This document shows, piece after piece, positions 16,665 to 26,660 of a stretch of DNA of 44,671 nt. Numbering within the stretch: the stretch's first letter is position 1; every line of letters begins with the position of its first letter. Position numbers and translations under genes: made by a program. The stretch comes from Bacteroidaceae bacterium (GTDB lineage Bacteria; Bacteroidota; Bacteroidia; Bacteroidales; Bacteroidaceae): contig JAKSLL010000022.1 of NCBI GenBank assembly GCA_024401215.1, positions 1 through 44,671 on the forward strand, written 5' to 3'. The notes beneath the pieces are model-generated. The model saw nothing but the letters and a program-made list of their open reading frames with translations, did not search any database and was not told where the DNA came from.

Positions 16665-19202
16665 CTATTCGCTTGTGATGTTGATGACAGAAGTCTCCAA
16701 TCCATCACCTTTGGCTGTGAGCTTAGAAACGCCCTTGTCACCATTATTCTGAAGAACGACGAGACATTTGCCGTAGTAGGCTTTCCTCTTGGTGTCTTTG
16801 AAACGCTCAAGAGAGATTGGCGAGCCATTATCAACACCTGCCACGAAGGTGCTGCCATCAACCTCAAAATGAATGAGGTCGCTGGCATTAGGACAGAGGT
16901 TGCCCTGCTTGTCAACAATCTCTACAGTGACAAATGAAAGGTCTCTGCCATCTGCGTTGATTGTCTCTCTATCCGCTGACAGACGTATGCGTGAAGGCTT
17001 GCCGGCTGTCTTTATTACTTTCTGAGCCACATCGCCACCATTCTTGTAAGCAACAATCTTCACCTCGCCAGGCGCATACTTCACTCTCCACATGACATGA
17101 AGCTGGTCAGCTGTCTTGCGACGGCGACCCTGGCTTTCGCCATTGACAAAAAGCTCGACTTCGTCAGCGTTGTTGTAGTACGCCCACATGTCAACCATAC
17201 CATCCTCACCCAGAAGACTCGGTTGAATGCCTTCGCCAGCGTATGCCTCATCGCCCCAGTTCCAGTGCGGAAAGAGATGGATGGTAGTTTCCTTAGTGAG
17301 TTCGGCTTTGTAAAGATAAGCCACATCCTTAGGGAAACCGGCAAGGTCGAAAATACCGAAATAGGATGAGCGAGCAGGCCATCCATAAGGTGTTGGCTCA
17401 CCAATATAGTCGAAGCCTGTCCATACATACTGTCCTGAAATCCAAGGATATTTCTTCATAAGGATGAGCGTCTCCTCGTGAGTATTGCCCCATGGTGCAT
17501 GGCAATTCTCATAGCTTGAGCATGAGAAAGAAGGGTCGGCAAAAGGCTTGTCCCATCTCTCTGGCCACAGATACATGCTATCGGAAGGCATGCGATAGTA
17601 GCCGCGAGTCATGAGGGCAGAGTTGCTCTCGGTGATGATAAACGGCTTGCCTGGGAAGTTGGCAGGCACATCAGGGATGTTATGGTTGTGGTAGTTATAG
17701 CCAATGATGTCGAGCGAACCAGACTTGAAGAGATGGTTGTTGACAGCAGGTTCATTGCATCCTGCTGTGATAGGACGAGTGCGGTCTATGGCGCGAACGA
17801 AGTCTGCAAGTTTCTTGCAGAGAAGAGAGTTGACGCTCATCGACTCTCCATCCTTGGCAAGCATCTCCTTTGAGTGACCGAAGTTTAGGATGAGGTTAGC
17901 CTGCTCCAACGATAGGGTGTCGGCATCAGCCTGACTCCACTGCTCAAGCACTTCATTACCAATGCTCCACATAACGATAGAAGGGTGATTGCGGTCACGG
18001 CGGATGAAGTCGGAGAGATCGCGCTCATGCCATTCGTTAAAATAGCGCGCATAGTCGTGGGCTGTCTTGCGTTTGCGCCACATGTCAAAGCTCTCATCCA
18101 TGACGATGAAGCCCATCTCGTCGCATAGCGAGAGGAGTTCAGGTGAAGGAGGGTTATGCGAACATCGTATTCCATTGATACCTATTTCCTTGAGCTTTGT
18201 GAGCTGACGTCGAATAGCGGCTTTGTTGACAACAGCACCAAGACAGCCTAAGTCGTGATGATTGCACACACCCTGTATCTGCATCTTCTGGTCATTAAGA
18301 TAGAATCCGTCGGACTTGAATTCAGCCTTTCGCAATCCTGTACGTGTGTTATAGCGCTGAATGATGCCCCCTGTCTGTATGCCATAAATTTTGGTTGAGA
18401 TGGTGTAGAGAGCGGGGTGGTCTGGACACCAATATTGAGGAGCAAGCACAACAAGATCTGCGCTGTCAGTCATTGTCTGCCCTGCCTTAATCTTATACTC
18501 ACGCTTTGGCGAAGTGGCAATGATACGCCCGTAGGGATCGATAAGTTCATGCGCCACGCAGAATTTGGTGTTTGAACCATCGTTCTGGTATTCGGTATGG
18601 ATTGTGAACATGGCACGGTCGAGGTTCCTATATTTTCCTATCACATAAGTGCCATTATGAGCCACATGCACCTTAGGCTGAGCTGTTAGGTACACATTGC
18701 GGTAGATGCCACAACCCGAATACCAGCGGCTGTTTGGCTGTTCGCGATTATCAACGCGCACAGCTATGACATTCTTACCTTCACGGTTGACGTATGGCGT
18801 GATGTCGTAGCCAAAACTTATGTATCCGTAAGGACGTGTACCGAGATTGTGCCCATTGATGAATACTGTAGCATTCATATAAACACCATCAAAGTCAATA
18901 CGCAACTGCTTTCCCTTGTCGGACTTTGGCAACTCGAAAGTTTTGCGATACCAACCCACACCACCAGGCAAAGCACCACCACCCGTACCACTTGGGTTAT
19001 TGATGCTGAAATCGCCTTCTATAGCCCAGTCGTGGGGGAGGGTTAATATGCGCCATGATGAGTCGTCATACGACACGTCGCTGTACGAAGGATTATCGCC
19101 AAGGATGAATCGCCAGTCGGAGGTGAACAATTCTCTACTGATGTCTTGCGCATTGGCAACAAAAGAAAATGCCAATGCCAATATTGCAATTAAATGCTTC
19201 AT
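16665..19202 (-). CDS. GH2 family glycosidase (beta-galactosidase-like), exported
   Basis: Retaining exo-beta-glycosidase. The start at 19202 (MKHLIAILALAFSFVANAQ) follows a possible ATG two codons upstream (19208) and gives 845 residues. Domain order is a sugar-binding jelly roll (about 25-180, SSWRILTLPHDWAIEG), an Ig-like middle, a TIM barrel (about 305-600) and a C-terminal extension with a big_2/DUF4982-like Ig domain. The acid/base Glu lies in MWSIGNEV (E417) and the nucleophile Glu in IITESNSA (E525). GIRCSHNPP and NYHNHN are conserved barrel motifs. Its neighbours GH31 and GH3 make a beta-galactosidase acting on xyloglucan side chains plausible, but GH2 also includes mannosidases and glucuronidases. 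Confidence 0.9.
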   Translation of the reverse strand: MKHLIAILALAFSFVANAQDISRELFTSDWRFILGDNPSYSDVSYDDSSWRILTLPHDWAIEGDFSINNPSGTGGGALPGGVGWYRKTFELPKSDKGKQLRIDFDGVYMNATVFINGHNLGTRPYGYISFGYDITPYVNREGKNVIAVRVDNREQPNSRWYSGCGIYRNVYLTAQPKVHVAHNGTYVIGKYRNLDRAMFTIHTEYQNDGSNTKFCVAHELIDPYGRIIATSPKREYKIKAGQTMTDSADLVVLAPQYWCPDHPALYTISTKIYGIQTGGIIQRYNTRTGLRKAEFKSDGFYLNDQKMQIQGVCNHHDLGCLGAVVNKAAIRRQLTKLKEIGINGIRCSHNPPSPELLSLCDEMGFIVMDESFDMWRKRKTAHDYARYFNEWHERDLSDFIRRDRNHPSIVMWSIGNEVLEQWSQADADTLSLEQANLILNFGHSKEMLAKDGESMSVNSLLCKKLADFVRAIDRTRPITAGCNEPAVNNHLFKSGSLDIIGYNYHNHNIPDVPANFPGKPFIITESNSALMTRGYYRMPSDSMYLWPERWDKPFADPSFSCSSYENCHAPWGNTHEETLILMKKYPWISGQYVWTGFDYIGEPTPYGWPARSSYFGIFDLAGFPKDVAYLYKAELTKETTIHLFPHWNWGDEAYAGEGIQPSLLGEDGMVDMWAYYNNADEVELFVNGESQGRRRKTADQLHVMWRVKYAPGEVKIVAYKNGGDVAQKVIKTAGKPSRIRLSADRETINADGRDLSFVTVEIVDKQGNLCPNASDLIHFEVDGSTFVAGVDNGSPISLERFKDTKRKAYYGKCLVVLQNNGDKGVSKLTAKGDGLETSVINITSE

Positions 19203-19325
19203 CAACATGATATAATAATGTATGTGTTAGATGTGAGTTAACATAAGTTACAAGTAGTGGGGGAGTACGTTGGCAAGAGATAACGGACTATTTTTTCAAA
19301 ACGCATCGGGTCCGGTGGTCCTCCT

Positions 19326-19377
19326 AAAAAAGCTATGTCGCTATAAAAATATAAAAATAAATTTATAGCAACATAGC
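19326..19377 (-). terminator. Terminator downstream of the GH31 gene
   Basis: GCTATGT-GCTATAAA (from 19332) pairs with TTTATAGC-ACATAGC (to 19377), 15 pairs with one mismatch. On the minus strand it is followed by six T (19326-19331). It separates GH31 from the GH2-GH3 unit. Confidence 0.8.
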
Positions 19378-19387
19378 ATTATTTGCT

Positions 19388-22300
19388 TTACAGCTGCACT
19401 GTGGCAGACTTTCCATCGTATTTCACAACTTTGCCCTCTGCCTCAGGGTTGTAGCCTTGAACCTTGTCTTTAGAAACTGCTACTATTGTGAATGTGCGGT
19501 TTTTAAGCATTCCAGGATATTCACCTTGACGGTCAGCAATAGTAAGAGTCTTCTTTGCATCGTTATAAGTAAACTTTATCTTGGAATAGCGTCCTGCCTC
19601 ATATCCATAGTTTACACCTTCATCTTCATATAGAGTGAACTCTCCGTCTGCACCTTGATATACATAAAGGCGGATATTATCAGCTTTCTTCTGCTGAGTG
19701 TATTCGATTGCTGGGCCGAATGGGATTATGCTTCCTGCTCGGACACAGAGAGGGATGTGGCTGTATGGAGCAGGCATAGTCTTTGTCTCACCTCCATTGC
19801 TGACAATTTCTCCTGTATAGAAGTCATACCAAAGATTATCCTTAGGGAAGTACACCTCACGCTGACGAGCACCATACTGATAGACAGGGTTTACCATGAT
19901 AGCAGGTCCAAACATAAACTGATAGCCAATATTATGTACAGCCTTGTCTTTTCCGAAATCCATAACAAGAGGACGCATTATGGTATAGTCATTGAAATGC
20001 ACGTCAGCAGCAAGAGAGTAGATGTAAGGCATAAGTCTATAGCGAAGCTGAAGACATGACTTTATTACATCGTATGCAGGATGACCTTCTGGAGCTATAT
20101 TCCATGGCTCACGGAATGGGAATTGACCATGAGAACGATAAATAGGAGCGAACATGCCAAGCTGATGCCAACGAGCGTTGAGTTCACGCCAGTCTTTAAG
20201 GTCATTGTTTTCAATGCCTTTCTCATCATAGAGACTCTGGGCAGCAGCATATCTCTTCTCAACAGAGAAACCACCAATATCCTGACTCCAGAATGGCACA
20301 CCAGAGATAGAGAAGTTCAAACCAGCAGTTATCTGAGCTTTCAGATCCTCCCAACGAGTGCCTATATCACCTGACCATGTTGCTGTAGAATAACGCTGTT
20401 CAGCTGCGAATCCGTTTCGAGTCAAAAGGAATACACGCTTATTATTAGGTGAGAAGTCATTGCCAAAACCACGTTGATTCCACTTTGCTTCAGCCATAAG
20501 CTTCTTAGAATCGAGAGGGTCAATCTTGCTTTTTTCTACGGCTGTCTCATAGCCACGCTGTCCGTCATAGATAGCTTCTGCATTGACAATAGAATAAGCA
20601 TTGAAATATTCATCTGAAGAACCGTATTTAGTAGGTCCGCAGAGTAATTTGCGATACTCAAGATCAGTACAGTCGCGGACATTAGGCTCAGAGGCATCCA
20701 TCCACCACGCATCCATACCTATAGTGCCAAGCTTTTCGTAAAGCTGTCGCCAGAAAAACTTACGAGCATCCTCATCATAAGCATCATAGAATGCATACTT
20801 ATATCCAAGCCAGTCGTAAAGGCTGTCCTTGACAGATTGCTGATAGATATAGCCTTTGTCTTGAAGCTCTTTGTAATTATCGACAGTGAGATAATACTTA
20901 GGCCAACATGAAATCATAATCTTGGCATGATTCTGATGTATAGTGTCTATCATACCTGCCGGGTCTGAGAAACGAGAAGGGTCAAACTCAAATGCTCCCC
21001 ATGAGTCTGGTGTCCAATAGTTCCAGTCCATGACGATATTGTCAATAGGAAGATTACGCTGGCGGAATCCATCAAGAGCATCAAGAATCTCACTCTGAGT
21101 CTTATAGCGTTCACGACTCTGCCAATAACCAAGAAGCCAATCCGGCATAATCTGAGCCTTTCCTGTGAGTGTGCGATAACCAGAAATAACCTCATCCGCG
21201 TTATCACCATCAATGAAATAGTAGTCGAGCTGCTTTGTCATCTCGCTCCAGAATGAGAGCTTGTTCTGCTCCGCTTGATCTACAGGAGCGTAAGCACGAA
21301 GTCCACAATATGCCTCACCACCATCAGGTGTCCACTCAAGTCGGAATGTGTATTTCTTGCCTTTTTCAAGGTTTACGGCAAACTTACGAGCATTAGGATT
21401 CCACGCTGTGCGCCAGATTGTCTGCTCTGTACTGCCTGTGCCTGCCACATCCTCTGTGTAAACATCTTTGCCATCAATGAAAATGCGCTGATAGCCAGAA
21501 TAGTAATGGCTGAATTTATATTCGCCAGTCTCAAGAGGCTCGATTGTACCTTCATACACAACTGTTGCATTGTCGAGTCGGAAACCCTTTGGAAGGTTTT
21601 TAGCTGACTTGAGGTTTTCGAAATACAAACTGTCTTCACGACGTACGAGGGTTTCCTGCCCTGGAGCAGAATATGTGCCAGTGAGAGCACCCCCTTTGCC
21701 ATCTTTATCTTCAAGCTTGAACACTTCATGTAGCTGGCTGTAGTCGTTAGGATTGCCAAAACGGCAGAGCGAATAACTATCGAGAAGTATACCGTAATTG
21801 TTAGATGAAACAATAAATGGTATGCTTACCTTAGTGTTATACTGGAAAAGCTCCTCGTTCTTTCCCTTATAATTCCATTCATCAGCCTGATGCTGTCCCA
21901 ACCCGTAGAATGCTTCGTCATCGGGGCTTTCAAACACTTGACGAATGGTCCATCCCTGATAGTTTTCTTCTTTGCCATCTGCATGTGTCTGCACACATTG
22001 GTATGGCTTGAACTCTTTGCCGCCACCATTTTGTTCGTGAATGATAAGGTTACCCACCGAGTCGGTGAACCATACTTCGCCAGTAGAAGCAAGAACATTT
22101 GCCTTGATAGATTTAGTAGAAATTGTGACAGTATCTCCAAGATTGCTCACCTCATAAGGTGTCTCCATTTTCTGGTCAACAATAATAAGACTTTGTGGGT
22201 CACTGAATTTATCTTCAGCAGTTGCAGACACACGGAAAATTTTCTCACCCATAACCTGCAAACGCACAAGTTTCGGAACAGACGAAATGCTGTCTGCCTG

Positions 22301-22408
22301 TCTTACTTGAACAATAACTCCATTCTCGGTGGTCTTATACACACCTTTGTCACCGCAATTTGCAAGAGCAAGTCCTGCAAACATTAGAAACAAATAGTTT
22401 TTTTTCAT
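19388..22408 (-). CDS. GH31 alpha-xylosidase-like lipoprotein with inserted PA14 domain
   Basis: Probably removes alpha-linked xylose from xyloglucan oligosaccharides. The 1006-residue product begins MKKNYLFLMFAGLALANCGD, with a lipobox-like LANC (C18), so it is likely lipid-anchored. After an N-terminal beta domain, a PA14-like insert spans about 245-375 (ATVVYEGTIEPLETGEYKFS, then a strand with IFIDGKDVY). The GH31 barrel follows, with DWNYW, the nucleophile D571 in WWMDASEPN and the acid/base D681 in WSGDIGTRW. The PA14 insert is known from alpha-xylosidases of Bacteroidetes xyloglucan loci and from Cellvibrio Xyl31A. It has its own terminator before GH2. Family assignment is firm; substrate is inferred from the PA14 insert and neighbours. 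Confidence 0.92.
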   Translation of the reverse strand: MKKNYLFLMFAGLALANCGDKGVYKTTENGVIVQVRQADSISSVPKLVRLQVMGEKIFRVSATAEDKFSDPQSLIIVDQKMETPYEVSNLGDTVTISTKSIKANVLASTGEVWFTDSVGNLIIHEQNGGGKEFKPYQCVQTHADGKEENYQGWTIRQVFESPDDEAFYGLGQHQADEWNYKGKNEELFQYNTKVSIPFIVSSNNYGILLDSYSLCRFGNPNDYSQLHEVFKLEDKDGKGGALTGTYSAPGQETLVRREDSLYFENLKSAKNLPKGFRLDNATVVYEGTIEPLETGEYKFSHYYSGYQRIFIDGKDVYTEDVAGTGSTEQTIWRTAWNPNARKFAVNLEKGKKYTFRLEWTPDGGEAYCGLRAYAPVDQAEQNKLSFWSEMTKQLDYYFIDGDNADEVISGYRTLTGKAQIMPDWLLGYWQSRERYKTQSEILDALDGFRQRNLPIDNIVMDWNYWTPDSWGAFEFDPSRFSDPAGMIDTIHQNHAKIMISCWPKYYLTVDNYKELQDKGYIYQQSVKDSLYDWLGYKYAFYDAYDEDARKFFWRQLYEKLGTIGMDAWWMDASEPNVRDCTDLEYRKLLCGPTKYGSSDEYFNAYSIVNAEAIYDGQRGYETAVEKSKIDPLDSKKLMAEAKWNQRGFGNDFSPNNKRVFLLTRNGFAAEQRYSTATWSGDIGTRWEDLKAQITAGLNFSISGVPFWSQDIGGFSVEKRYAAAQSLYDEKGIENNDLKDWRELNARWHQLGMFAPIYRSHGQFPFREPWNIAPEGHPAYDVIKSCLQLRYRLMPYIYSLAADVHFNDYTIMRPLVMDFGKDKAVHNIGYQFMFGPAIMVNPVYQYGARQREVYFPKDNLWYDFYTGEIVSNGGETKTMPAPYSHIPLCVRAGSIIPFGPAIEYTQQKKADNIRLYVYQGADGEFTLYEDEGVNYGYEAGRYSKIKFTYNDAKKTLTIADRQGEYPGMLKNRTFTIVAVSKDKVQGYNPEAEGKVVKYDGKSATVQL

Positions 22409-22454
22409 CTTATGATATGGTATTATATTAGTTAGTATTATTTCTAAACAATCG

Positions 22455-22462
22455 CAAATTTA
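22455..22462 (-). promoter_or_regulatory. Candidate -7 box for the GH31 gene
   Basis: CAAATTTA on the plus strand reads TAAATTTG on the coding strand, 46 bases before the ATG. No TTTG is present at the usual distance, so it is only a partial match. Confidence 0.4.
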
Positions 22463-22565
22463 AGGATAATTGAGATATTTTTCATCATAACACCCATAAT
22501 TTCATCCATTTTATTGACACATATATATAAAAAGGTGCATTTTGAATGATATTAACAATCATATT

Positions 22566-22597
22566 TTTGTTGTTCAACTTCTTTTTAACTACCTTTG
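22566..22597 (+). promoter_or_regulatory. Promoter of the M6 metalloprotease gene
   Basis: TTTG (22566-22569), a 20-base spacer, then TACCTTTG (22590-22597): a full match to the Bacteroidetes housekeeping promoter. It leaves a leader of roughly 35 bases before the ATG at 22639. Confidence 0.75.
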
Positions 22598-22638
22598 TCA
22601 CAATAATTTCGTAAATATTTAAAATAAAAAGATCATAC

Positions 22639-24237
22639 ATGAATAAGTTTTTTGCTTTTGCATTAGCCACCTTAACTCCAATTCTTGCTTCTGCACAGGA
22701 AGAGAGTATGGAAAGACTAAGGATAGAAAACACAACGGATTACACAAAGCCGGTAATATCTAAATTCCATAAAGTAGGCTTAAGGAGTACCGCGCCTATT
22801 CCATGTACAGGTAGTCCAAAAATCCCCGTTGTTTTGGTTCAATTCAACAACAAAAAATTCACTGTTGAAGACACAGAAGAGAAGGTGAAAGAGAATTACC
22901 ATAAGTTTTGTAATGGTTCAGGAATATTAGGAAAGAGGTATCAAGTACAAAACGGAATATGGGGGTCAATATCAGACTATTTCATCGAGCAGTCTGACTC
23001 TATTTTTCAACCAGAATTTACAGTGATTGGCCCTGTTACACTTTCCGAAAACTACGAATATTACGGCAAAGATAGTAATAACAGCAAAGATGTCAACATA
23101 GATAAGTTCTACTCAGAAGCATGCAAACTGGCTATAGAAAATAACAATATAGACTGGACACAGTTCGACAACAATTACGATGGCAAGGTCGATTTCATCT
23201 TTTTCATCTACGCAGGTCGCGGACAAAACAACACAGTAGAAAATAATAGTAATCTTATATGGCCAAAGGAAAACGCATCAGGAATGGCAATAAATGTTGA
23301 TGACAAAAAAATATGGTTTGCTGCTTATGGGTGCTGTAATGAACTGATAAACAACAAACAAGACGGAATAGGCACAATGTGCCACGAGCTGAGCCACGGA
23401 CTCGGACTGCCTGACCTATACGATGTGAAAGGCAAAAGTTATGGTATGGACTATCTCGATCTAATGGACGCAGGAGATTATCAAATCCAAGGCAACCAGC
23501 CATGTTGCTATTCTGCCTACGAAAGAGATTTCATGGGATGGAGAAAACTTGAAGTATTACCAAATGATGAAAAACTCAACTTGAAACTGCTGCCAATAGA
23601 AACAGGTGGTATAGGCTATGTGATAAAAAATCCTTCAAAAGGAGATGGCACAGAATATTTCATACTTGAGAACAGACAAAATCTTAATTTCGATACTTAC
23701 TTAGGATGCCAATCTGCAGCCGTCTTCAGAGATTATGGACCATGCCATGGTCTCATGATAACTCATGTGGACTATTTTGAATCAAAATGGATCTCTAATA
23801 ACGTAAATGCAGATAGCGAACATCAGCGATTTACACTCGTGCCTGCTGACAAAGCATTAGTTTCATCAAGTATCGCCGGTTACACTTACTCATACTTTCG
23901 TTCATTAAGAGGAGACCTATACCCTGGTGGAGAAGAAGTAACAGAAATGTCAGATTATAGCGTTTTTAATGGCACGTTCTATGATAGAATTACTGATATC
24001 AAGGAACATGAAGATGGCACAATAACTCTGAAGATAAATGGCGGCATAGATGAGCCAGAACCACCAGTAAATCCTGGAGATGAAGATGAACCAAATGCTA
24101 TCACGTCTCTTACTTCAACAAACAGTGTTGTATACAAAATCTATAACGTACAGGGACAACACATACAATCTCTACAGAAAGGTACAAACATCATAAAGTA
24201 TTCTACCGGCGATATTAAGAAAATCATAGTTAGATAA
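22639..24237 (+). CDS. Secreted M6-family metalloprotease (immune inhibitor A-like)
   Basis: Zinc endopeptidase exported from the cell. It has 532 residues; the signal peptide is MNKFFAFALATLTPILASAQ. The active site is CHELSHGLGLPDLYD, with H249, E250 and H253 as the HExxH motif and D259 as the likely third ligand, in the M6 pattern HExSHxxGLPD. FDNNYDGKVDFIFFIYAGRG and GGEEVTEMSDYSVFNG are other family blocks. The last 35 residues (VYKIYNVQGQHIQSLQ...KKIIVR) resemble type IX secretion tails of this group. It is the only plus-strand gene between 9.2 and 26.6 kb, has its own promoter and ends in a terminator, so it is a single-gene unit. Codons are more AT-rich than in the neighbouring glycosidases. 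Confidence 0.9.
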   Translation: MNKFFAFALATLTPILASAQEESMERLRIENTTDYTKPVISKFHKVGLRSTAPIPCTGSPKIPVVLVQFNNKKFTVEDTEEKVKENYHKFCNGSGILGKRYQVQNGIWGSISDYFIEQSDSIFQPEFTVIGPVTLSENYEYYGKDSNNSKDVNIDKFYSEACKLAIENNNIDWTQFDNNYDGKVDFIFFIYAGRGQNNTVENNSNLIWPKENASGMAINVDDKKIWFAAYGCCNELINNKQDGIGTMCHELSHGLGLPDLYDVKGKSYGMDYLDLMDAGDYQIQGNQPCCYSAYERDFMGWRKLEVLPNDEKLNLKLLPIETGGIGYVIKNPSKGDGTEYFILENRQNLNFDTYLGCQSAAVFRDYGPCHGLMITHVDYFESKWISNNVNADSEHQRFTLVPADKALVSSSIAGYTYSYFRSLRGDLYPGGEEVTEMSDYSVFNGTFYDRITDIKEHEDGTITLKINGGIDEPEPPVNPGDEDEPNAITSLTSTNSVVYKIYNVQGQHIQSLQKGTNIIKYSTGDIKKIIVR

Positions 24238-24271
24238 GCATCAGAAAAGTTTATCATACAATAACAAATAT

Positions 24272-24309
24272 AAGCATCAATTGTCGAATGTGATAATTGA
24301 TGCTTTTAT
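24272..24309. terminator. Terminator between protease and methyltransferase genes
   Basis: AAGCATCAATT (24272-24282) pairs perfectly with AATTGATGCTT (24295-24305), followed by T residues. The genes on both sides converge here. Confidence 0.85.
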
Positions 24310-24371
24310 TTTGGTAATTCAAATAATTTATAGGTTTATACTTGGATTTATGTATAACAAAACTGCAGTAA

Positions 24372-25115
24372 TCATGCACGACTGATACAAGCCAAATAAT
24401 CGTAATGTTCACCTTCAAGCACAAGCTCAGCCTTGAAGCCGTTCTCTTCAGAATAATGCTGAAGAGTGGCAAAATCTAAATACAACCAAGAAAAAGGCTC
24501 GCCCTTAATACGCTTGTATTGCATCTGATACTCCAACTCACCATAATAAGCACCATTGAGATTTATCTCAAATGACCCATCTTCATCCTCAAATATGTAT
24601 CTTATATCAGATGAATCCATATATACACAACCTCCATCAGCAAGAAGCAAGTCAACCTTCTTGAAGAATGATGAGATATTTTCAACTTTGCCAATTATGC
24701 CTGAACCATTCATCAAGAAAAGTATTGTATCGTATTTATATATTTCTGTAGGTTGTCCTTGTACATCACTACACAAGTCATAAAAGTCAATCAACATAGC
24801 TTTATCAACACCACGCTTCTGCATAGTTTCAACTGACAATGGTGAAACGTCTATAGCATCAACCGATTTTTGCATATCTTGCAAAACTAATGCATGACAG
24901 CCTGCTCCTGCTCCTACGTCAAGAATTTTCCCCTTAGCATTCTGCAATGCATATTGCTCTATCTTCGGCATCTCATCATATTCGCGAAATAATGTTTCGA
25001 CAGGTATTTCATCTTCCTCAAACTGTGGAGAGAATACACGAAGTCTGCCAGCAACTCCATTTTTGTAGAAGTCTGATATGGCTGCACCCATTGGATCTTT
25101 GTCTTTTCTTATCAT
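24372..25115 (-). CDS. Class I SAM-dependent methyltransferase
   Basis: Transfers a methyl group from S-adenosylmethionine; the acceptor is unknown. It has 247 residues and no signal peptide or membrane segment. Motif I is KILDVGAGAGCHAL (about 63-76). It is followed by the acidic end of strand 2 (SVDAIDVSPLSVETMQKRGV) and motif IV-like YDTILFLMNGSGIIGKVENISSFFKKVDLLLADGGCVYMD. The family resembles small-molecule methyltransferases (UbiE/Methyltransf_25). It is the gene immediately left of the AT-rich replicon region and is transcribed away from it. Confidence 0.88.
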   Translation of the reverse strand: MIRKDKDPMGAAISDFYKNGVAGRLRVFSPQFEEDEIPVETLFREYDEMPKIEQYALQNAKGKILDVGAGAGCHALVLQDMQKSVDAIDVSPLSVETMQKRGVDKAMLIDFYDLCSDVQGQPTEIYKYDTILFLMNGSGIIGKVENISSFFKKVDLLLADGGCVYMDSSDIRYIFEDEDGSFEINLNGAYYGELEYQMQYKRIKGEPFSWLYLDFATLQHYSEENGFKAELVLEGEHYDYLACISRA

Positions 25116-26660
25116 GTTTATACATCTATATTTTTATAGTTTTATACAAAAATAGCAACAATGCTTTATATTACCAAATAAAAATAAGATTATTTCATTC
25201 TATTATTAATGGAAAAATATAAAACAATTATCATAGGTCGATTTGTTTGACATAACTTAAAAATAAAAATTGAGCCAAAAAAATTAATTGATCAATATAG
25301 AAATATAAATATAGTTTTATTGGGAAATGTAAACATAGAAGAACACAAAACTTTTGTGTCATTAAAGAGTGGGTACTGATTCAACGTAATTAAAAAAAAT
25401 AAATAAATATAAATATATGACAATATAAAAATATAATGATAGTAAACAAATGATAAAATAGCAATTGTCCATTGTCCATCATGAAAGAAATTAAGAGATT
25501 TAAAATTTCCACTAAATCATAAATACCTATGCTTAAACATGACTATAACTATTGAATCAAAACAAACAGTTTGCTTTGTAACGTAGCGTACCAAAACTAT
25601 CTTTCTGAATTAAAAATCCACTTGTAAATGAAAAATGAATAATATATGATTAAAGAAAACACACTTATGTAATTGAAAATGAATACAGACAAAAGCGATT
25701 TTGGATAGTTTTATATTTTTATATTGTAATATAATAATAGTAAAACAAATTCCTGGTAAAAACATCTGTATTGTCAAAACCATTTTGGCTTAGCGCAGCT
25801 ATGCGATAAACATACAAATAACAAAAAGAATGAAAATATAAGAATAAACAATTATGCTGACAAACATTTACAAGGAAATATCGTTCACTTAAACATAAAA
25901 TGTAAACAGACATGAAATATTATATACCTTTGATATTGTTATGATTATCCTAAATAAAAGGAAAAACGATATAGGATATATGATTTTATAGTTTTATATA
26001 TAGATATTAATATAGAAAACATGAAAGAATTATAAATATTAAAACAATATATTATTACTATCGAATACCAGATAGTTATCAATATTATTCAAATAGATAA
26101 CGCATCATAAAGAAGAAAGAGTGATGAGAAAAATCCACGAAGACAAAAGATTAAAATATTAAAATAGTTTTATATTTTAGTATGTCCAAGCAGTATGCGA
26201 TTTCATCGAGAAAACTAAAAACTTTATATGACAATTATAAAAATAGTTTTATAGAAAGTAATAAAAATGGAAATAAAGTTTGCTATGAACAACTTTAAAT
26301 ATGATTTTATAAAACATTTTCTTTGTAAAACTATTTTCATAAGAAAAAATAAAATATCTTTGCAGTCGAAAATATATTTATACATACGAATATTCATATA
26401 AAACTATAAAAATACAATAATAGCAAATAAGAAATATAGCAACATGTATAAATATAATTTTATAGATTCTATAAATATTTCATTATAGCATCAATGCTTT
26501 ATATAAAGAAATAAAAAGAGATAAATATAAAAATATATAAATGCATTGATAGAATCATATAAATAAAGGAACGTATGATTCTGCTATAATCGAAAAGAAA
26601 GAATATAGAAAAATTGATAACATTAAATAAATAAAAATATAAAATTATAAAACAATAAAA
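25116..26660. other. AT-rich gene-free region upstream of parA, candidate centromere or unwinding element
   Basis: About 1.5 kb with very low G+C and no credible gene; one short open frame at 25719-25913 looks fortuitous. It contains seven copies of ATAGTTTTATA (starts at 25136, 25311, 25705, 25988, 26164 and 26243, with one inverted at 26397-26407; the 25311 copy is 10 of 11). It also holds variants such as 26301-26311. Such density is far above what base composition predicts. Placed just upstream of parA, it could be the partition site read by the ParA system or a melting region. TACCTTTG (25925-25932) and TATCTTTG (26355-26362) are promoter-like boxes. Confidence 0.65.
26355..26362 (+). 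promoter_or_regulatory. Candidate -7 box upstream of parA
   Basis: TATCTTTG matches TAnnTTTG. It lies about 300 bases before the parA ATG, and no clear TTTG stands at the usual distance upstream. If used, it would give a long AT-rich leader. Confidence 0.35.

Noticed and set aside
25719-25913. 64-codon minus-strand frame in the AT-rich region
   Set aside because: Composition-driven; no recognisable start context, no motif, rich in Tyr, Phe and Cys as expected from random AT-rich DNA.
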